This document shows, piece after piece, positions 60,884-64,000 of a DNA stretch of 64,000 bases. This stretch comes from Smittia aterrima (taxonomy: Eukaryota > Arthropoda > Insecta > Diptera > Chironomidae). Location of the stretch: NCBI GenBank assembly GCA_033063855.1, contig CP093829.1:22413537-22477536 (forward strand), given 5' to 3'. Below the pieces are notes generated by a model that made no database searches, was not told the DNA's origin, and saw only the letters and a list, made by a program, of their open reading frames with translations. A program made the position numbers and the translations under genes. The stretch's first letter is position 1. Every line of letters begins with the position of its first letter.

Positions 60884-61064
60884 TACTGGAAGAATAATTA
60901 AAACGAAATATTTTTAGATTCTTGTTTTTCTTGTCGACTTCTCGATCAACAATGAAGAGAAAACCTTGCCGCACGGGATTTTTAACAGAAACGTGAATGT
61001 TTTTACCTCCCAAAAGAAAACCTGCTAATTGATCGATGACTCGACATGATTTTTCTAGATCGAT

Positions 61065-64000
61065 CTGGTAGACAATTATCGTTAATCAAGAGTCAAGAAA
61101 TGAAGAAAAACAACTCTTGAGTGAACCCGATTGAATTGGAACCTCACGAATTTCATTTTCCAACGTCAAAGCTCAACGCGAGTCTCACACGAGAGCCGAA
61201 AGGCTAACGCATTAATTAGAAAACATTGATTGAAAAGCCAAGAAAAACTTTGCCCTTTGGTGAAGTCATGAATCGTAAAACTTTCACTTCCATCAAACTT
61301 TTCCCAGCCCAAAACAGTTTCATTTGGAAAAAAACTGTTTGAAAATTTAATTTTCCGCCCCCATCAGCAAAAAACATGAAAGGATTAATTATTAAAAAAG
61401 AAATATTTTGTTTCAGGACAGAAAAGGAAAAGTTTAAAATTGAAAGTTTTGAATGAGCTGATAATTTATATTTGTTCTAGTTTATGGACGCTTTGGGCTC
61501 AGGGCAATCGAGGGCTACTTCTGAGGATGCAAATTACTTGTCTCGTCTCGTCATGAACAGGACGAAACAACTGTCAAGCTTTGAAGAGAAGCTTTGATTC
61601 TTCGAAGTCTGTAAGAAGCTTAACTTTAAGAAATTTTAGTTTTTATAAAAAGTTCTTATGAGAGATTAAAACATTTTTCCACAACAACCTCATCGACGAA
61701 TCGACCCCACAAACTCCAGATTTTAAAGTCTCGAGGCTGGTCAAATTTTATCACATTTCAGCAACTCGAAAAAAAAAATTTGCATAAAAACATTTTTCCT
61801 GGGGGAGACTGAAACGAGTTGAGCTAGGATCGAACGCGTGGAGAGTTGAGAATGGTAATGATGTGAGAGGGGTTTTAAAAATGGAAATAGTTTCGTAAGC
61901 CCCTTAGTTGAAAAGCTGGATGCGGGGAAAAGCATTTAATGCGAAAATGTGTTACATTAAAAATGTAAAACTTTGCTCGTTTTTTACTCGTTCCTGGACA
62001 TTATCTTCACTTTCTCTCCTCCCCCGAACAAATTCTCTCGACGATGATATTTTTTCATGCCCAGAAACATATCCTGTGCTGTGCTCACAATGGCTTTTAA
62101 TTAAGAGGATGTTACAAGAGGGAGAAGGGTGCCAATGAATATTTAATTCAACCGGTTATCAGACGTCCATTATCCACATGCTCAAACTTCCTGGAGCGAC
62201 GACGCATTAAACTTTTCTGTATTTTTCAGGGAACATATCGTCGGTCAGTCGTTAATTGCACAATAAAAACTTGAGCCGTGATAAACACGAGGGAGCAACA
62301 AACGCAGTCACTTTCTGTTTCTGCTGCAAACAAATTAACCGAAAATTCCCCATTGTGTTGGAGGCTGATGAATGTATCAAGAACTGAGAGCACATGTTTG
62401 TTCAAACAGATGTTTTGATGACGATAATGTTCCCGTTTACGTTCAGCACCTAAACAATTAAAACACTTTTGTTTTCTCTCTTCCTCCGACTCTGCAAGTG
62501 TTGTCTGCGAAACGGAGAGAACGATAAACAAGCCAAGCTTTGTTACGCAATTTCAATGACAGAGAATCGAGGAAAACAATGAGATTCCGTTTTTATGAGC
62601 ATCGCATTGTTGAATGGCCCGACTCATATTTTACGGCTTCATTCTTAAAACGCCGTTTCTTTTCGTTATTTATGGTCAACTAGTAGAAAGCTCGCTGTGC
62701 GATGGAAGGTAATGAAAGAAAGTTATTTTTAACTCTCGTTGACCTTTACTCAATTGCCCTAACAATCTAACAAGTTATCGAATCTCCAATTTTTTTTTTG
62801 GAATGACAGACAGTTAAGTAAATAGAAAATTAATTATTTGTTCACTCCTTCCCCTTAGACACTCTTCCCCCATTAGCTTGTGTTTTAATGTCTCTCGGAA
62901 CACAACAATCGCCTCTTGAAACATGTGACATGACGCCAGAATTTACGATGAAAGCGACTTCGATGTCGAGATCCGTTTAAGTTATGACGTCGGCAATTAA
63001 ATGGAAAGCTTTATGACGCGGGGTCATTTGAATGTTAATCCTATCGCAAAGTTTCCGAACAATGCTCGAGTTTGTTGCAAAATTATTGCGCAGTCCGGAG
63101 CAGTCTGGAGCGAGAGTCTCAATAAATTTTCTGGATTATTGCTTTCGCCATACGAGCGAGTGTTGGGAGGGTAGTTTGAGTAAGCGCGCACCCGAATTTA
63201 TTTATTGCTTCCTAATTAAGACATCATAAATGAATTAAGGAAGTTTTATGAGTCAATGTTTGCCGTTCACATTTGAAGAAGAAGGTTTCTCTCTTCCTTG
63301 CGACCTTTTTGCAGCCCCGGAAGTTTCCTTAAGCTCTTGAAAATTACTGCCGACGGTTTCATTGTTGCGACAACTTTCTTAAGAGCTTTTTATGGCAAAT
63401 CCGTTCCACACTCGACCCGACTCGATCTCTCTTCCATTCTTCGCTCTTCCCACATTAACAATTTAGTAATTTTGCGTTCGAGGTGAAATTTGAATTTCAA
63501 GCCGACGAACATGAGAATTGAATTTGTGAAGCTAAAATGTCAAAAGTCAATTGTTGGGGGGGAGGGAGTGACAGAGTTTCCAAGATTTCGTTGAAAGACA
63601 GAGACAAGTTGGAACATGCAAATGGCTTTTACTGGGTGACAAGAGAAAGGGGAAGGAGAGTCGACAGACAACAGAGTCAACGATGTGTGCCGATGCGGAA
63701 AACCATGAGACAAACAAAATCAGCTCGGGAAAGTCGCCAGCAAATAGCTGGGAGCGTTTTGCATTGACTTAGATGTCTCGGATTGAACAACAAATTCAAG
63801 TGAAGACACAAAGGTTGAATCAGGTTTCAGTTGCATTGACCTCCGCCCACAATTCGTTCAAGAGACAGGGCAAATTAATTAATCTCACTGTCATTGCTAA
63901 ATCATTTGTTATCGAATGCTAATTGAAAATGTTCATAGATCAGAGTTTAACGAGTCCATCCTAACGATCATGACATCAAGTAAGCAAACATTGACTCTTT
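61065..64000. other. Right edge, no recognised gene
   Basis: A 5' exon of the PPxY gene may lie here or beyond the window, but none could be fixed. The minus-strand frame at 62226-62531 is Cys-containing and bordered by CAG and GT, yet lacks an ATG and a partner exon. Otherwise nothing was seen. Confidence 0.45.

Noticed and set aside
61816..61850. GTTCGATCC on the minus strand looks like a tRNA B box
   Set aside because: The flanking bases do not form a T stem and no acceptor or anticodon arm is present.
62226..62531. Cys-containing minus-strand frame bordered by CAG and GT
   Set aside because: There is no ATG, no confirmed exon before or after it, and its phase could not be tied to the PPxY gene.

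Overview
The window is nuclear DNA of an insect, most likely a fly and probably one outside the higher Diptera. The evidence is a Roundabout guidance receptor of the Robo2/3 type, a divergent ionotropic receptor, a CYP6-like P450, short introns with GT..AG ends, and AATAAA signals after most genes. The DNA is AT-rich by eye. Species is not resolved. I recognise nine protein-coding loci; all but one contain introns, so single open frames show only parts of them.

Layout. 1-4 kb: an intron-containing histone H2A variant with a long N-terminal extension (+) faces a divergent ionotropic receptor (-); their 3' ends almost touch. 4-18.8 kb: no gene found. 18.9-31.7 kb: ten exons of a Roundabout receptor (-), from Ig1 to the stop codon; its signal-peptide exon was not found. 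An intronless SLC46-type transporter gene (21.6-23.0 kb) sits inside one Robo intron on the opposite strand. 31.7-42.3 kb: no gene, but a tandem array of four 84-nt tRNA-like modules at 34.6-35.5 kb. 42.3-44.4 kb: two head-to-tail paralogues for secreted, cysteine-patterned proteins that I do not recognise, each with a TATA box, a 25-nt 5'UTR and an 11-nt first coding exon. 44.4-56 kb: no gene. 56.1-58.7 kb: a CYP6-like P450 followed by a CINP homologue. 60.1-61.1 kb: a two-helix membrane protein with three PPxY motifs (-). The rest is non-coding as far as I can tell.

The genes do not form a pathway. They cover axon guidance (Robo), chemosensation (IR), solute transport, detoxification (P450), chromatin (H2A variant), replication/ribosome biogenesis (CINP) and secretion (the paralogue pair). 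The items most worth following are the extended H2A variant, the alternating A-B-A-B tRNA-like array, the secreted paralogues with an internal duplication and repeated flank, and the antisense transporter nested in robo. Coordinates come from hand-reading splice sites; exon phases were checked to add up for every gene given with exons.
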